Shown piece by piece: positions 6,889 to 15,687 of a DNA stretch of 45,470 nucleotides; position 1 is the stretch's first letter, and every line of letters starts with the position of its first letter. The DNA comes from an uncultured Oscillospiraceae bacterium. GTDB lineage: Bacteria > Bacillota > Clostridia > Oscillospirales > Oscillospiraceae. The notes under the pieces were generated by a model. That model made no database searches and was not told the DNA's origin. It worked only from the letters and a program-made list of their open reading frames with translations. A program made the translations under genes and the position numbers. The stretch lies in NCBI GenBank assembly GCA_934590355.1, contig CAKTOX010000013.1, positions 1-45,470 of the forward strand, in the 5' to 3' direction.

Positions 6889-8283
6889 TTATTTGCCGAG
6901 GCGCCCGGAGATGACCTGCGCGACCTTGACGCCGGAGGCTGCCGCCTGAGCGAGACCGCGGGTGATGCCTGCGCCGTCGCCTATTGCGAAGAAGTTCGAG
7001 AACTTTGTTTCGAGCTCGCCCGACAGCTCAAGGCGGGAGGAGTAGAACTTGACCTCTGCGCCGTAGAGCAGAGTGTCGTAGTTCGCGGTGCCCGGTGCGA
7101 TCTTGTCGAGAGTGTAGATCATTTCAATGATGTCGTCAAGCTGCCTCTTGGGCAGAGCGAGGCTGAGGTCGCCGGGGACTGCCGCGGTGAGCGTGGGGTG
7201 GGTGTAGGACTGAGCAAGACGGTGCTCGTTGGTGCGAACGCCCTTTACGAGGTCACCGAAGCGCTGCACGAGTACGCCGCCGGAGAGCATATTGCTCAGC
7301 GAGGCGATGTGCTTGCCGTAGCGGTAGGGCTGATCGAAGGGCTCGGTGAAGCGGTTGGAAACGAGAAGCGCGAAGTTTGTGTTCTCGCTGCGCAGAGCCG
7401 GGTCGGAGTAGGAGTGACCGTTTACGGTGTTGATGCCCTCGACGTTCTCGGCGACGACGTGGCCGTAGGGGTTCATGCAGAAGGTACGGACCTTGTCGCC
7501 GTACTGCTTGGTGCGGTAGATGAGCTTGGACTCGTACACAACGTCGGTTATGTGCTCAAACACGGTCGCGGGCAGCTCGACGCGAACGCCGACATCCACC
7601 TGATTGTTTATAAGCTTGACGCCGAGCTTTCTGCACTGCTCGGAGAACCACTCCGCGCCGCTTCTGCCGGGAGCGACGATGAGGTAGGCGCATCTGACGG
7701 CGTCTCCGTTTTTGAGGGAAAGCTCGTAGCCGTCGTCGGCACGGTCGATGGAAACGACCTCGGTGCGGAAGCGGTATTCGATGACCTTGCGCAGGTCCTC
7801 GTACATATTCTGAAGTATGCGAAGGTTATTCTCGGTGCCGAGATGCTTGACCTTTGCCTGAAGAAGGTGCAGGTCGTGCTTCAGTGCCTCGCGCTCGAGA
7901 GCCTTTGCCTCGGGAGTGTCGGTCGAGAAGGTCTTGTCGGTCGCGCCGTATTTCATATTGACGGTGTCAACGTAGTTAATAAGCTCCATGACCTCGTCGT
8001 CGTCCATGAAATCGGTCAGCCAGCCGCCGAACTGGGTCGTGAAGTTATACTTGCCGTCGGAAAAAGCACCCGCGCCGCCGAAGCCGCACATGGTGTCGCA
8101 AATGCTGCAATGGATGCATTCCTTGACCTTGCCTGCAACAATGGGGCAATGCCTCGAATAGATATCTCCGCCCTGGTCGAGAACGCAGATCTTAAGCTCG
8201 GGATGACGGGCAATAAGCTCGTAACCAGCAAAAATACCGGCCGTGCCGCATCCGATTATCGCAACGTCGTAGTTTGAATTCAT
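6889..8283 (-). CDS. NAD(P)/FAD-dependent dehydrogenase of the COG2509 type
   Basis: 464 residues from the start at 8283, chosen because GGGAG lies 9 bases upstream; an earlier in-frame ATG overlaps that ribosome site. The FAD motif GCGTAGIFAGYELI is at the N-terminus and the C-terminal flavin motif ends FAIGDGAGITRGLAQAAASG. Between them is the family hallmark GFGGAGAFSDGKYN, preceded by a cysteine-rich stretch (CIHCSICDTMC) that could hold a metal or disulfide. These proteins are widespread in Firmicutes and Bacteroidetes and are described only as FAD-dependent dehydrogenases, with no settled substrate. It is a single-gene unit divergent from the lipid operon. Confidence 0.85.
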   Translation of the reverse strand: MNSNYDVAIIGCGTAGIFAGYELIARHPELKICVLDQGGDIYSRHCPIVAGKVKECIHCSICDTMCGFGGAGAFSDGKYNFTTQFGGWLTDFMDDDEVMELINYVDTVNMKYGATDKTFSTDTPEAKALEREALKHDLHLLQAKVKHLGTENNLRILQNMYEDLRKVIEYRFRTEVVSIDRADDGYELSLKNGDAVRCAYLIVAPGRSGAEWFSEQCRKLGVKLINNQVDVGVRVELPATVFEHITDVVYESKLIYRTKQYGDKVRTFCMNPYGHVVAENVEGINTVNGHSYSDPALRSENTNFALLVSNRFTEPFDQPYRYGKHIASLSNMLSGGVLVQRFGDLVKGVRTNEHRLAQSYTHPTLTAAVPGDLSLALPKRQLDDIIEMIYTLDKIAPGTANYDTLLYGAEVKFYSSRLELSGELETKFSNFFAIGDGAGITRGLAQAAASGVKVAQVISGRLGK

Positions 8284-8327
8284 GATGATCGCTCCCATTT
8301 GTAGTTTAGGCCGAAACAGCCCTGCGT

Positions 8328-8356
8328 ATTATACGGATTTCGCGTGGTATAGTAAT
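8328..8356 (-). promoter_or_regulatory. Probable promoter of the COG2509 flavoprotein gene
   Basis: On the minus strand, a perfect TATAAT (8328-8333) lies 17 bases from a weak ATTACT (8351-8356), about 40 bases ahead of the ribosome site. The -10 box is convincing; the -35 is poor. Confidence 0.4.
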
Positions 8357-8430
8357 TAATAAATTGTAAATTTTCATTGACTTTTCAGCAGATACCGAAC
8401 ATTTGCCGCTTGGAGTGTATTGCCAATAAC

Positions 8431-8459
8431 TTGACGAGAGGGGGAATTGTCGGTAAAAT
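8431..8459 (+). promoter_or_regulatory. Promoter of the lipid-metabolism operon
   Basis: TTGACG (8431-8436), a 17-base spacer, TAAAAT (8454-8459), ahead of the phosphatidyltransferase gene. Confidence 0.65.
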
Positions 8460-8513
8460 ATGCTTTGAAAAACTATGGACGGAGATGGTGAGAAAATGTC
8501 AGGAGAACCTGAA

Positions 8514-9074
8514 ATGAGAGACATCGGAAAGCAGATCCGCGAGGAAGCGTTTTCTATTCCGAACCTGCTGAGCTACTTCCGCCTGCTGCTGATACCGCTT
8601 TTCGTGGTGCTGTATGTGCGTGAGGAGTTTGCGAGTGCGCTCATAACGCTGGCAGCCAGCGGTCTGAGCGACATTCTTGACGGGCGTATTGCGCGCAAAT
8701 TCAACATGGTGACGGATCTGGGCAAGGTGCTCGATCCCGTTGCGGATAAGCTGACGCAGTGCGCGATGATGTTCTGCGTTGCCATGCGTTTTCCCGCCAT
8801 GTGGTGGCTTTTGGGGCTTCACGTCATAAAGGAGCTCGTAATGCTCGGTATGGGCTGGTACGTCCTTAAAAAGACCGACACCGTAAACAGCGCCATCTGG
8901 GTCGGAAAGCTGTGCACGGGCGTCATCTACGCCGTCATGATGCTGCACGTCATCGACCCCTATCTTCCGCAGGCGGTATCCGTGGGCTGCACGGTCGTGT
9001 GCGCGGCGCTCATAGTGCTGAGCCTTATCGTCTACACGGCAAGGTACGTTAAAATACTCGGAGGCGAAAAATGA
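8514..9074 (+). CDS. CDP-alcohol phosphatidyltransferase (PgsA/cardiolipin synthase-like)
   Basis: 187 residues from 8514, where AGGAG sits 8 bases upstream; in-frame ATGs at 8475 and 8496 have poorer sites. The complete family signature is present, DGRIAR then GKVLDPVAD (pattern DGx2ARx8Gx3Dx3D), whose aspartates bind Mg2+ and the CDP group. Four to six membrane helices surround it. The usual reaction is transfer of phosphatidyl from CDP-diacylglycerol to glycerol-3-phosphate (phosphatidylglycerol-phosphate synthase), though cardiolipin and inositol variants share the motif. It is the first gene of a five-gene operon with 4-base overlaps, next to enzymes that consume diacylglycerol. Confidence 0.9.
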   Translation: MRDIGKQIREEAFSIPNLLSYFRLLLIPLFVVLYVREEFASALITLAASGLSDILDGRIARKFNMVTDLGKVLDPVADKLTQCAMMFCVAMRFPAMWWLLGLHVIKELVMLGMGWYVLKKTDTVNSAIWVGKLCTGVIYAVMMLHVIDPYLPQAVSVGCTVVCAALIVLSLIVYTARYVKILGGEK

Positions 9075-9541
9075 GCCTTTTGTATGCTGCGCTGTATGTT
9101 GCGGCGCTCGGAGTACTGTCGCATTTTGCCGGTCAGGCGCTGCCGAGGGCACATTTTGATCCGCAGAGGTTCCCTTACCGCAGTGCGGACTGGGAAAACG
9201 GCGGCAAGGTCTATGAAAAGCTCGGCATAAAGCACTGGAAGGACAGGCTGCCGGACATGAGCAAAATAATGCCCGACATGGTCAAGAAGAAAATGTCGGC
9301 GGTAAAGTCGCAGGGCATGGACGTGCTCATTGCCGAGACCTGCGTTGCCGAGTGCGTGCATTGGGCGCTAATGCTGCTGTCGTTGGGGATATTTTTCTTC
9401 TGGCGAGGTGCGTGGGCAGTCGTTTTCTGGCTCGTGTATAATCTTCTCGGCAACCTGCCGTTTATAATCATTCAAAGATACAACAGACCGAGGCTCGTAA
9501 TGCTCGAGCAGCGAAGAAAAAGGAGGGCGGCAAAGGAATGA
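9071..9541 (+). CDS. CrtO-like (glycosyl-4,4'-diaponeurosporenoate acyltransferase family) membrane protein
   Basis: 156 residues. It has an N-terminal helix, a soluble stretch with the family pattern WENGGKVYEKLGIKHWKDRLP (split here as WENGG..Y..LGIKHWKD.LP), then a Cys/Glu/His segment (ETCVAECVHW) leading into two helices and the closing LPFIIIQRYNRPRL. This matches the staphyloxanthin CrtO family, whose founding member acylates a glucosylated carotenoid. Here it sits beside a diacylglycerol glycosyltransferase and no carotenoid genes, so acylation of a glycolipid headgroup is a reasonable guess. It overlaps both neighbours by ATGA (4 bases), which indicates translational coupling. Confidence 0.75.
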   Translation: MSLLYAALYVAALGVLSHFAGQALPRAHFDPQRFPYRSADWENGGKVYEKLGIKHWKDRLPDMSKIMPDMVKKKMSAVKSQGMDVLIAETCVAECVHWALMLLSLGIFFFWRGAWAVVFWLVYNLLGNLPFIIIQRYNRPRLVMLEQRRKRRAAKE

Positions 9542-11592
9542 AGGTACTGATACTCACCTGCGCCACCGGCGGAGGACACAACAGCGCCGCTGCCGCGCTG
9601 TGCGAATATTTTAAAAAGCAGGGCTGCGAGTGCGACGTTGTCAACGCGCTCGGCTTCCTGCCCAAGGCACGCGCCGATTTTATCAGCCGCGGCCACGAGC
9701 TTGCGTATAAATACGCCCCGCGCCTTTACGGAGCGGGCTACCGCATAAGCGAAAAGCTGCCGCAAAACAGAGCCATCTACGAGCAGAACGCCAAGGGCGC
9801 GGACGAGCTGTGCAAGACGCTTTTCAGCGGCAGCTATGACGTTGTCATAAGCGTGCATATCTTCGCCGCCATCATGATGACCGAGCTGAGGATAAACCGC
9901 GAAATAAACATTCCGAGCTTCTTCGTTGCGACCGATTATACCTGCTCGCCCGGAGTTTCGGAAATTGACGCGGATAAGTTTTTCATCCCCCACGAGAAGT
10001 TGCGCGAGGAGTTTGAGTCGCAGGGCGTTATGCCGGACAAAATAATCGCCTCGGGCATTCCCGTGCGCGAGGAGTTCTGCCGCAAGACCGAAAAGGGCAT
10101 GGCTCGCCGCGCCTTGGGCATGAGCGAGGAGGGCAGACTGCTGCTGATGTGCTGCGGCAGCATGGGCTGCGGCCCGATACGCAGCATTGCGATCAAAATA
10201 GGCGAGGTGCTCGGCGAAAACGACAGCCTTGTTATCGTCTGCGGCAGCAATCACCAGCTCGAAAAGGATCTGCAATTCCTCACGGGCGATGATATAAGAA
10301 TTAAAATCTGCGGCTTCACCGACAAGATGAGCCTTTACATGGACGCTGCGGACTTTATTATCACCAAGGCGGGCGGACTGAGCACGACCGAGGCCGTCAT
10401 GAAACGCCTGCCGATACTGTATATTGACGCGGTGCCCGGCTGCGAGAGCCGCAATATCGAGTTCATGACCGAAAACGCATACGCGCTTGAAGCGGACACG
10501 GCGTCGGGCATGGTGAGCCTTGTCGAGACCTGCCTGAGCGGTGCGGTCGATCCCATGGAGATGGTGCGCCAGCGTGAGCATGACTTCCCCTTCGAGGCGG
10601 CAAAGACCATTTACGAAACCGTCCTTGTCGAGTACGAGCGCTTTGACAAGGAGCGCTCCGATTCGCAGTCCGAGCCGGAGAAGGTGCACACACGCGCCAT
10701 GCCCGAGGCGCAGAAGCAGATGATGCTCATAATAAATCCCGTTGCGGGCAAGGGCGAGATGATGCGAAACCTCGCGGAGGTCACGGGGATATTCATGGAC
10801 GCGGGCTACCGCGTGAGCTTCTATCCCACGCGCGAGCGCGGCGACGCGACGGAGTACGTCAAGGCATACGGCGCGGGCTATGATATGATCTGCTGCTCCG
10901 GCGGCGACGGAACGATGAACGAGGTCGCGGCGGGGCTTATCGAGGCGGGGCTGGACATACCCGTGGGCTATATGCCGTCCGGCTCTACGAACGATTTTGC
11001 CGAATTTCACGGCATCAGCACCGACGTCGTCAAGGCCGCGAAGAGGATAGTTTCCGGCAAGGAGCACCGCGTTGACGTCGGCAGGCTCGGCGCGAAGTAT
11101 TTCATAAACGCGGCGGATTTCGGCGCATTCACATGGCTGCCGTACACCACTCCGCAGCGGCTCAAGAACAAGCTCGGCTTCTACGCCTACGTGCTTGACG
11201 GCATAAGGGATCTTGCAAAGCTGCAAAGCGAGCATCTGCGCATCACGATGAACGGCGAGACTAAGGAGGGCGAATATATCTTCGGCATCGTCGCGTCCTC
11301 AAGCGAGCTTGCCGGTGCGCTCGACTTCTTCGGGCAGAAGGTCGTCGCCGACGACGGTCTGTTCGAGGTGCTGCTCATTCGCCTTCCGACCTCCACGGCG
11401 GAGCTTCAGGCGACCATAAACGCGCTTGGAAGCCAAAATCTCAACAACGAGCTCATCTCGTTCTGCCGCACCGACAGGATAGAGATCGAGTGCATGAAAA
11501 AGCTGACGTGGGCGCTTGACGGCGAAAAATGCGTGGGCGGCAGCCGCCATACGCTCGAAATGCTCACGCGGCGGATAAGGATAGTATACTGA
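9538..11592 (+). CDS. Fused diacylglycerol glycosyltransferase (MGDG synthase/UgtP type) and diacylglycerol/lipid kinase (DagK/YegS type)
   Basis: 684 residues in two enzymes. Residues 1 to about 375 form a GT-B glycosyltransferase of the MGDG synthase/UgtP family: TCATGGGHNSAAAAL near the N-terminus for the lipid acceptor site, and KAGGLSTTEAVMKRLP for the nucleotide-sugar site. After a linker (about 376-394, rich in Glu and Ser) a lipid kinase of the LCB5/YegS family begins at MLIINPVAGKGEM, with the ATP motif SGGDGTMNE near residue 454 and GYMPSGSTNDFA. The first half would glycosylate diacylglycerol; the second would phosphorylate it to phosphatidate. The reading frame is continuous with no sign of an error, and each half has full family length. 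The gene overlaps CrtO-like by 4 bases. Confidence 0.9.
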   Translation: MKVLILTCATGGGHNSAAAALCEYFKKQGCECDVVNALGFLPKARADFISRGHELAYKYAPRLYGAGYRISEKLPQNRAIYEQNAKGADELCKTLFSGSYDVVISVHIFAAIMMTELRINREINIPSFFVATDYTCSPGVSEIDADKFFIPHEKLREEFESQGVMPDKIIASGIPVREEFCRKTEKGMARRALGMSEEGRLLLMCCGSMGCGPIRSIAIKIGEVLGENDSLVIVCGSNHQLEKDLQFLTGDDIRIKICGFTDKMSLYMDAADFIITKAGGLSTTEAVMKRLPILYIDAVPGCESRNIEFMTENAYALEADTASGMVSLVETCLSGAVDPMEMVRQREHDFPFEAAKTIYETVLVEYERFDKERSDSQSEPEKVHTRAMPEAQKQMMLIINPVAGKGEMMRNLAEVTGIFMDAGYRVSFYPTRERGDATEYVKAYGAGYDMICCSGGDGTMNEVAAGLIEAGLDIPVGYMPSGSTNDFAEFHGISTDVVKAAKRIVSGKEHRVDVGRLGAKYFINAADFGAFTWLPYTTPQRLKNKLGFYAYVLDGIRDLAKLQSEHLRITMNGETKEGEYIFGIVASSSELAGALDFFGQKVVADDGLFEVLLIRLPTSTAELQATINALGSQNLNNELISFCRTDRIEIECMKKLTWALDGEKCVGGSRHTLEMLTRRIRIVY

Positions 11593-11593
11593 C

Positions 11594-12433
11594 ATGACCG
11601 AATTGCGCGATATAGAGCTTGCCGCTCTCGACCTTGACGATACGACGCTGCTGAGCGATTCGAGCCTCGCCGAGGAAACGGAGAGCGCGATAAGAGCCGC
11701 CATTGACGCTGGGATCGAGATAGTCATCGCGTCCGGCAGAGCCTTCAAAGCCCTGCCCGCGCGGGTCTGTGCGATACCGGGCATACGGTATGCGATAACC
11801 TCAAACGGCGCCGCCGTTGTGAAAAATCCCGGCGGCGAGCGGATAATGAGCCTCACGCTGCGTGCCGACGAGGTCATGCGGGTGCTCGAAATTTTCGAGG
11901 GCGAGCTGATGGAGGTGTTCGTCGGCGGTCAGGCGTACTGCGACGCAAAATACATGGCGCAGCCGCTCAAATACGGCTGCTCGCCGCGGTATGTGTCCTA
12001 TGTGCAGACGACGCGTCTGCCGCAGGAGAATATGGCGGAGTTTATGCGGAGCAATGCCGACAGGCTCGACAGCATTGACGTGCTGTGCCGCACCTCCGAG
12101 CACATGGACGAGCTTTGGGAGAAAACGCGGCTGCTGCAAAATGCCTACGTTACGAGCTCCTCGCCGAGGCTCATTGAAATTTCGGATAAAAACGCGGGCA
12201 AGGGCGCTGCACTCGGCAGACTGTGCGAAAGGCTCGGTGTTTTGCCCGAGCGAACCGCCGCGTTCGGAAACGGCGATAACGACGCGGATATGCTCGCCTT
12301 TTCAGGGCTGGGCGTTGCCGTCGAAAACGCAAGCGCGCGCTGCCGCGCCGCCGCGGACATCGTGTGCCCGAAAAACGATGAGCACGGCGTTGCGAAGATA
12401 CTTTATGAAATGATCGGAGCGAAAAAAGCGTGA
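11594..12433 (+). CDS. HAD superfamily hydrolase, Cof type
   Basis: 279 residues. The first motif is DLDDTTL (13-19) with nucleophile and acid/base aspartates. Motif II is IASGRAFKAL, motif III is the Lys in SDKNAGKGAALGRL, and motif IV is GNGDNDADMLAF. The large C2B cap between motifs II and III is typical of Cof-type enzymes, which dephosphorylate sugar phosphates and other phosphomonoesters. It starts one base after the fusion gene and so belongs to the lipid operon, but the substrate is not evident; glycerol or sugar phosphate would fit the setting. Confidence 0.88.
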   Translation: MTELRDIELAALDLDDTTLLSDSSLAEETESAIRAAIDAGIEIVIASGRAFKALPARVCAIPGIRYAITSNGAAVVKNPGGERIMSLTLRADEVMRVLEIFEGELMEVFVGGQAYCDAKYMAQPLKYGCSPRYVSYVQTTRLPQENMAEFMRSNADRLDSIDVLCRTSEHMDELWEKTRLLQNAYVTSSSPRLIEISDKNAGKGAALGRLCERLGVLPERTAAFGNGDNDADMLAFSGLGVAVENASARCRAAADIVCPKNDEHGVAKILYEMIGAKKA

Positions 12434-12948
12434 TAAGACAGGCGAGGACCGCGGATATTGACGCGATCGAAAAAATCTACGATAACATCCACACAGCCGA
12501 GGAGCGCGGAGCCTTGTGCATAGGCTGGGCGCGGGGCGTCTATCCCGTGCGCGGGACCGCCGAGGCCGCACTGTGCAGAGGAGAGCTGTTCGTTTTTGAC
12601 GACGCAGGAGTCGTGAAGGCGGCGGGGATAATAAACAAGACGCAGGTCGACGTTTACGAAGGCGCGCCGTGGACATATGCCGCCGAGCCCGACGAGGTGT
12701 GCGTTCTGCATACGCTCACGGTCGAGCCGAGCTGCGCGGGCGGCGGGATAGGAACGAAATTCGTTGCTTTTTATGAGGAATATGCCGCCGCTCACGGTTG
12801 CACGGTGCTGCGGATAGACACCAACGCGAAAAACGCCGCGGCGCGCAGATTATACGCGCGCTTGGGCTACCGCGAGGCGGGCATAGTGCCATGCGTGTTT
12901 AACGGACTTGCGGGCGTGAATTTAGTCCTGCTCGAAAAGAAGATATGA
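12430..12948 (+). CDS. GNAT family N-acetyltransferase
   Basis: 172 residues from a GTG that overlaps the preceding stop (GTGA). The opening IRQARTADIDAIEKIY and the acetyl-CoA loop VEPSCAGGGIGTKFVAFYEEYA, followed by LRIDTNAKNAAARRLYARLGYREAG, are classic GNAT marks. Such enzymes acetylate amines of small molecules or proteins. It is the last gene of the lipid operon and ends in a strong terminator. The acceptor is unknown. Confidence 0.88.
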   Translation: MIRQARTADIDAIEKIYDNIHTAEERGALCIGWARGVYPVRGTAEAALCRGELFVFDDAGVVKAAGIINKTQVDVYEGAPWTYAAEPDEVCVLHTLTVEPSCAGGGIGTKFVAFYEEYAAAHGCTVLRIDTNAKNAAARRLYARLGYREAGIVPCVFNGLAGVNLVLLEKKI

Positions 12949-12977
12949 AAAAATCCGCTCTGTGAGCGGATTTTTTT
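12948..12977. terminator. Bidirectional terminator
   Basis: AAAAATCCGCTC pairs with GAGCGGATTTTT around a short loop, with a T7 run. It lies between the GNAT gene and the convergent small gene ending at 12979. Confidence 0.85.
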
Positions 12978-12978
12978 A

Positions 12979-13155
12979 CTATTGAATTACGGTGGTGATT
13001 ATCGGTTTGCCCTCGCGGTCGAGCAGCGGGGTCAAGCCTCCGGAGTAACCGGAGTAGTGGTAGAGATAATTTACGCCGGTCTCCTTATCCACCCAGATCT
13101 CCATAACATCGATCGCGCCCTGAGCATAGACCTTTTCAAAACGTTTTTCTGACAT
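12979..13155 (-). CDS. DUF6440-like small protein (58 aa)
   Basis: A 58-residue protein starting MSEKRFEKVYAQG and ending in PIITTVIQ. The core VDKETGVNYLYHYSGYSGGLTPLLD matches my recollection of the DUF6440 family, short proteins common in Firmicutes, with no known role. The start lies 1 base beyond the MFS stop, and AAGGA within the end of the MFS gene is its ribosome site, so it is the last gene of the hydrolase/MFS operon. It is a compact beta-rich protein with no membrane segment. Confidence 0.8.
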   Translation of the reverse strand: MSEKRFEKVYAQGAIDVMEIWVDKETGVNYLYHYSGYSGGLTPLLDREGKPIITTVIQ

Positions 13156-13156
13156 T

Positions 13157-14596
13157 TTACTTATTCCTTTCTTTATACATCTTTGCCGCCATGCTCATGG
13201 GGATGAGCGCAAGGGCGGTCACGACGGCGGCTGCTATAAACAGCTCGTTTACCGGCAGATAGCCCTCGGCTATCTGAGATATGTCATAGCCCATTTCACT
13301 TGCCTGCGCGCCCGTCACGAAGATGAGGTTTCCCTTATCCACGACCTGATAGACCTTCTCGCCGAAGGCGCGGCATATGGGGTCTGCAAGCAGCGGACCG
13401 GCTATCATCGGGAAGAACACGAAGAACATTATTCTTATGCCCTCAAACTGGCCGCGGTGCTCCTCGGGGTAGAGCCGCTTCATCCAAACCGTCATCGCCT
13501 GCATGAACACGACGTAGCCCACTCCGACGAGGATGATGCCGACAAAGCAGGGCCAGTTCGCGGCAAGATCGAGCGCGTTTTCGGTGTTGAAGGTAGAGCT
13601 CATATTGCCCACGACGAAGAACACGAACAGGCAGCCGAGAATGCTCAGGATCGTTGCAAACGCCGCGACTGCGGGCACCTTTTTGTTGTTTATGACCTTA
13701 ATAAACGGAACGGAGAGCGCGACCGCGAGCAGCAGCGGAATTCCGAGGATGAGGCTCGGGTCGGCAAAGCCGAGGGTGTAGTTCATCCAGTTCATGATGT
13801 GTATAAAATAGCAGTTGTAGCCGATGAAAAACACGCAAAGAGTTACGAAAACGAGCGCAAGCTCGCGGTTTGCGGCAAAGCGCTTGAAGTTGAAGGTCGA
13901 GCCGAACTGATGCCAGAAGCCGCCGTCCTTGACGGGCTTGAGCGTGGGTGCGTCCTTCAAGAGGAAAAACGACGCTATGCCGACGAGGATGGTCACGCCG
14001 CCTGCGACGGAGAAGAAAATGATGTAGCCCGCCTGCGGGTTTGCCTCGGTCGCAAGCCCGGTCACGAACATACCGCCCACGAGGGTGCCGACGAGGGTGC
14101 CGATGACGGGGAGCGTGGCCGCGACCGCGCCTATCTGACCGGAGTTTGAGTCGTCCATCATGTCCGCGTACCATGCGTTATAGCCCGCGTCGTTTGCCAT
14201 CGAGCCGAAAAAGCTCATTATCGTGTCCGCCGCGACGATGGTAACGCCCACGAGCATGACGTTGTTGTAAATGCTGTCGCGCAGATAGTGCGTGAGCCCG
14301 AACGCAATGGTGAACACGCCCCAGAGTATCGAGCCCCAAGTGATGAGCTTCTTGCGTGAGCCTATGCGGTCGGACAGCGTTCCGAAAAACAGTGCCGAAA
14401 ACGTCGTTGCGCTTGCCGAGCATATCGTCATGGCCGTCACGACGCCGAGCTGGGCGCCGAAGTCGGAATACAAGAAGTTTGCAAACCAGTTGTTTTCTAT
14501 GACCCATGCGATCTGTGCGGAAAAGCCTATGACCAAAAGCAGCGTCCAGTTGAGAGCGCCGATGCCTCCCTTACGCTCTTTTGCCGATTTCCCCAT
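13157..14596 (-). CDS. Major facilitator superfamily transporter
   Basis: 479 residues with about 12 membrane helices. The MFS loop 2-3 motif appears as GTLSDRIGSRKK (about residues 72-83), and a long central loop lies near DAPTLKPVKDGGFWHQFG. Helix 4 is followed by NDAGYNAWYADMMDD, a pattern seen in the sugar/cation symporter and SLC45-like branches. The start codon shares one base with the stop of the upstream hydrolase (TAATG), showing tight coupling. The substrate is not evident; the hydrolase partner suggests uptake or export of an ester or its product. Confidence 0.9.
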   Translation of the reverse strand: MGKSAKERKGGIGALNWTLLLVIGFSAQIAWVIENNWFANFLYSDFGAQLGVVTAMTICSASATTFSALFFGTLSDRIGSRKKLITWGSILWGVFTIAFGLTHYLRDSIYNNVMLVGVTIVAADTIMSFFGSMANDAGYNAWYADMMDDSNSGQIGAVAATLPVIGTLVGTLVGGMFVTGLATEANPQAGYIIFFSVAGGVTILVGIASFFLLKDAPTLKPVKDGGFWHQFGSTFNFKRFAANRELALVFVTLCVFFIGYNCYFIHIMNWMNYTLGFADPSLILGIPLLLAVALSVPFIKVINNKKVPAVAAFATILSILGCLFVFFVVGNMSSTFNTENALDLAANWPCFVGIILVGVGYVVFMQAMTVWMKRLYPEEHRGQFEGIRIMFFVFFPMIAGPLLADPICRAFGEKVYQVVDKGNLIFVTGAQASEMGYDISQIAEGYLPVNELFIAAAVVTALALIPMSMAAKMYKERNK

Positions 14597-15552
14597 TAGT
14601 TTATCCTCCTGTGCTTATTTATAAAGTCCTTCACCATGGACTTGTATTTCTCGTTTGCGCACATGAAGCTTGCCGCGTGACCCGTGTCGGGCACGAGCAG
14701 CAGCTCCTTTTCCGCGCGGCAGGCGTCAAAGATGCGCTGCGCCATGTCCTTGGGCACGTATCGGTCGCACTCGCCGCAGATGTATAAAAGCGGGGTCTCG
14801 GAAACGCTCAGGCTGCGCGGGGAGCTTGCTTCCTTAAAGTCATAGCCCGCCTTGAGGAGGTTGACGTATTCGAAAATATCGACGAACATCACCGGCAGAT
14901 GATACAGCGTGCCGACGAGATTTTTAAAAACCGTTTCGAGGTCGGAGTAGCCGCAGTCGGCTATCATGCCGCAAACGCGTCCGTCAAGCTCAAGGTCGGC
15001 GCTTTGCATGACGGAGGCTGCGCCCATGCTCATGCCGTGCAGGAAGATGGAGTTTTCGGGGAAAAGCTCGGCGGCCTTTTTCGTCCACAGCACGACGTCG
15101 TATCTGTCGAGAGCGCCGAAGCCTATGTATTTGCCCTCGCTTTTGCCGTGTGCGCGCATATGCACGAACATGAGGTCATAGCCGAGCTCGCGATAAAAAT
15201 CATACATCGCCGCAAAGTCGCAGGCGGGCTCGGACTTGTAGCCGTGGAAGAATATGACCGTGACGCCCTTGCCGCTGCCGCGAAGCACGTCGGCGCACAG
15301 GCGAAGTCCGTCGTCGGAGGTGACGGTCACCTCGTCAAACGGCAGGTCACGAAACGGCGCAAAATAGGGGATATTGTGCTTCCAGAGCGCTTCTCCCGTG
15401 GGCTTTAAAAGCCCCGAGCTTTTCGCACCCGTTTCCGGAGTCGGGAAATCGTCCTGTCTGACGATGAGCTTTTTCACGAAGATGAGCCCCACGGCGTATG
15501 CCGCTGCGAGAAGAACGCATATGATGATGAGCACTGCGAGTACGGCTTTCAT
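14596..15552 (-). CDS. Membrane-anchored alpha/beta hydrolase
   Basis: 318 residues from 15552 (GGAG about 10 bases upstream). An N-terminal hydrophobic helix (about residues 2-26) anchors the protein, probably with the catalytic domain outside. The domain begins at FFHGYKS (oxyanion region). Nucleophile Ser175 lies in GMSMG, Asp263 in GECDRYVP and His292 in DTGHAAS, so the triad is complete. The closest recalled group is the BEM46/cephalosporin-C-deacetylase-like hydrolases of Firmicutes. It is the first gene of an operon with an MFS transporter and a DUF6440 protein. Confidence 0.87.
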   Translation of the reverse strand: MKAVLAVLIIICVLLAAAYAVGLIFVKKLIVRQDDFPTPETGAKSSGLLKPTGEALWKHNIPYFAPFRDLPFDEVTVTSDDGLRLCADVLRGSGKGVTVIFFHGYKSEPACDFAAMYDFYRELGYDLMFVHMRAHGKSEGKYIGFGALDRYDVVLWTKKAAELFPENSIFLHGMSMGAASVMQSADLELDGRVCGMIADCGYSDLETVFKNLVGTLYHLPVMFVDIFEYVNLLKAGYDFKEASSPRSLSVSETPLLYICGECDRYVPKDMAQRIFDACRAEKELLLVPDTGHAASFMCANEKYKSMVKDFINKHRRIN

Positions 15553-15627
15553 ATAATTACTGCTCCGTTTTTTAATATCACTTGGAGCTATTTTATATCT
15601 TTTTTGCCGAAATTGGAATAGCAAATA

Positions 15628-15656
15628 TTGAAGAAACGGACGGCTTATTATATAAT
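15628..15656 (+). promoter_or_regulatory. Promoter of the DUF362 / TetM-NYN / YlmH operon
   Basis: TTGAAG (15628-15633), a 17-base spacer and a perfect TATAAT (15651-15656), followed by AAAGGAG ahead of the start at 15688. Confidence 0.75.
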
Positions 15657-15687
15657 ATTTTATTATTTAAAATAAAGGAGCGGTAAG

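Noticed and set aside
9472..11235. Minus-strand frame (587 codons) opposite the glycosyltransferase/kinase fusion
   Set aside because: Antisense shadow; the plus strand carries both enzymes with complete motifs.
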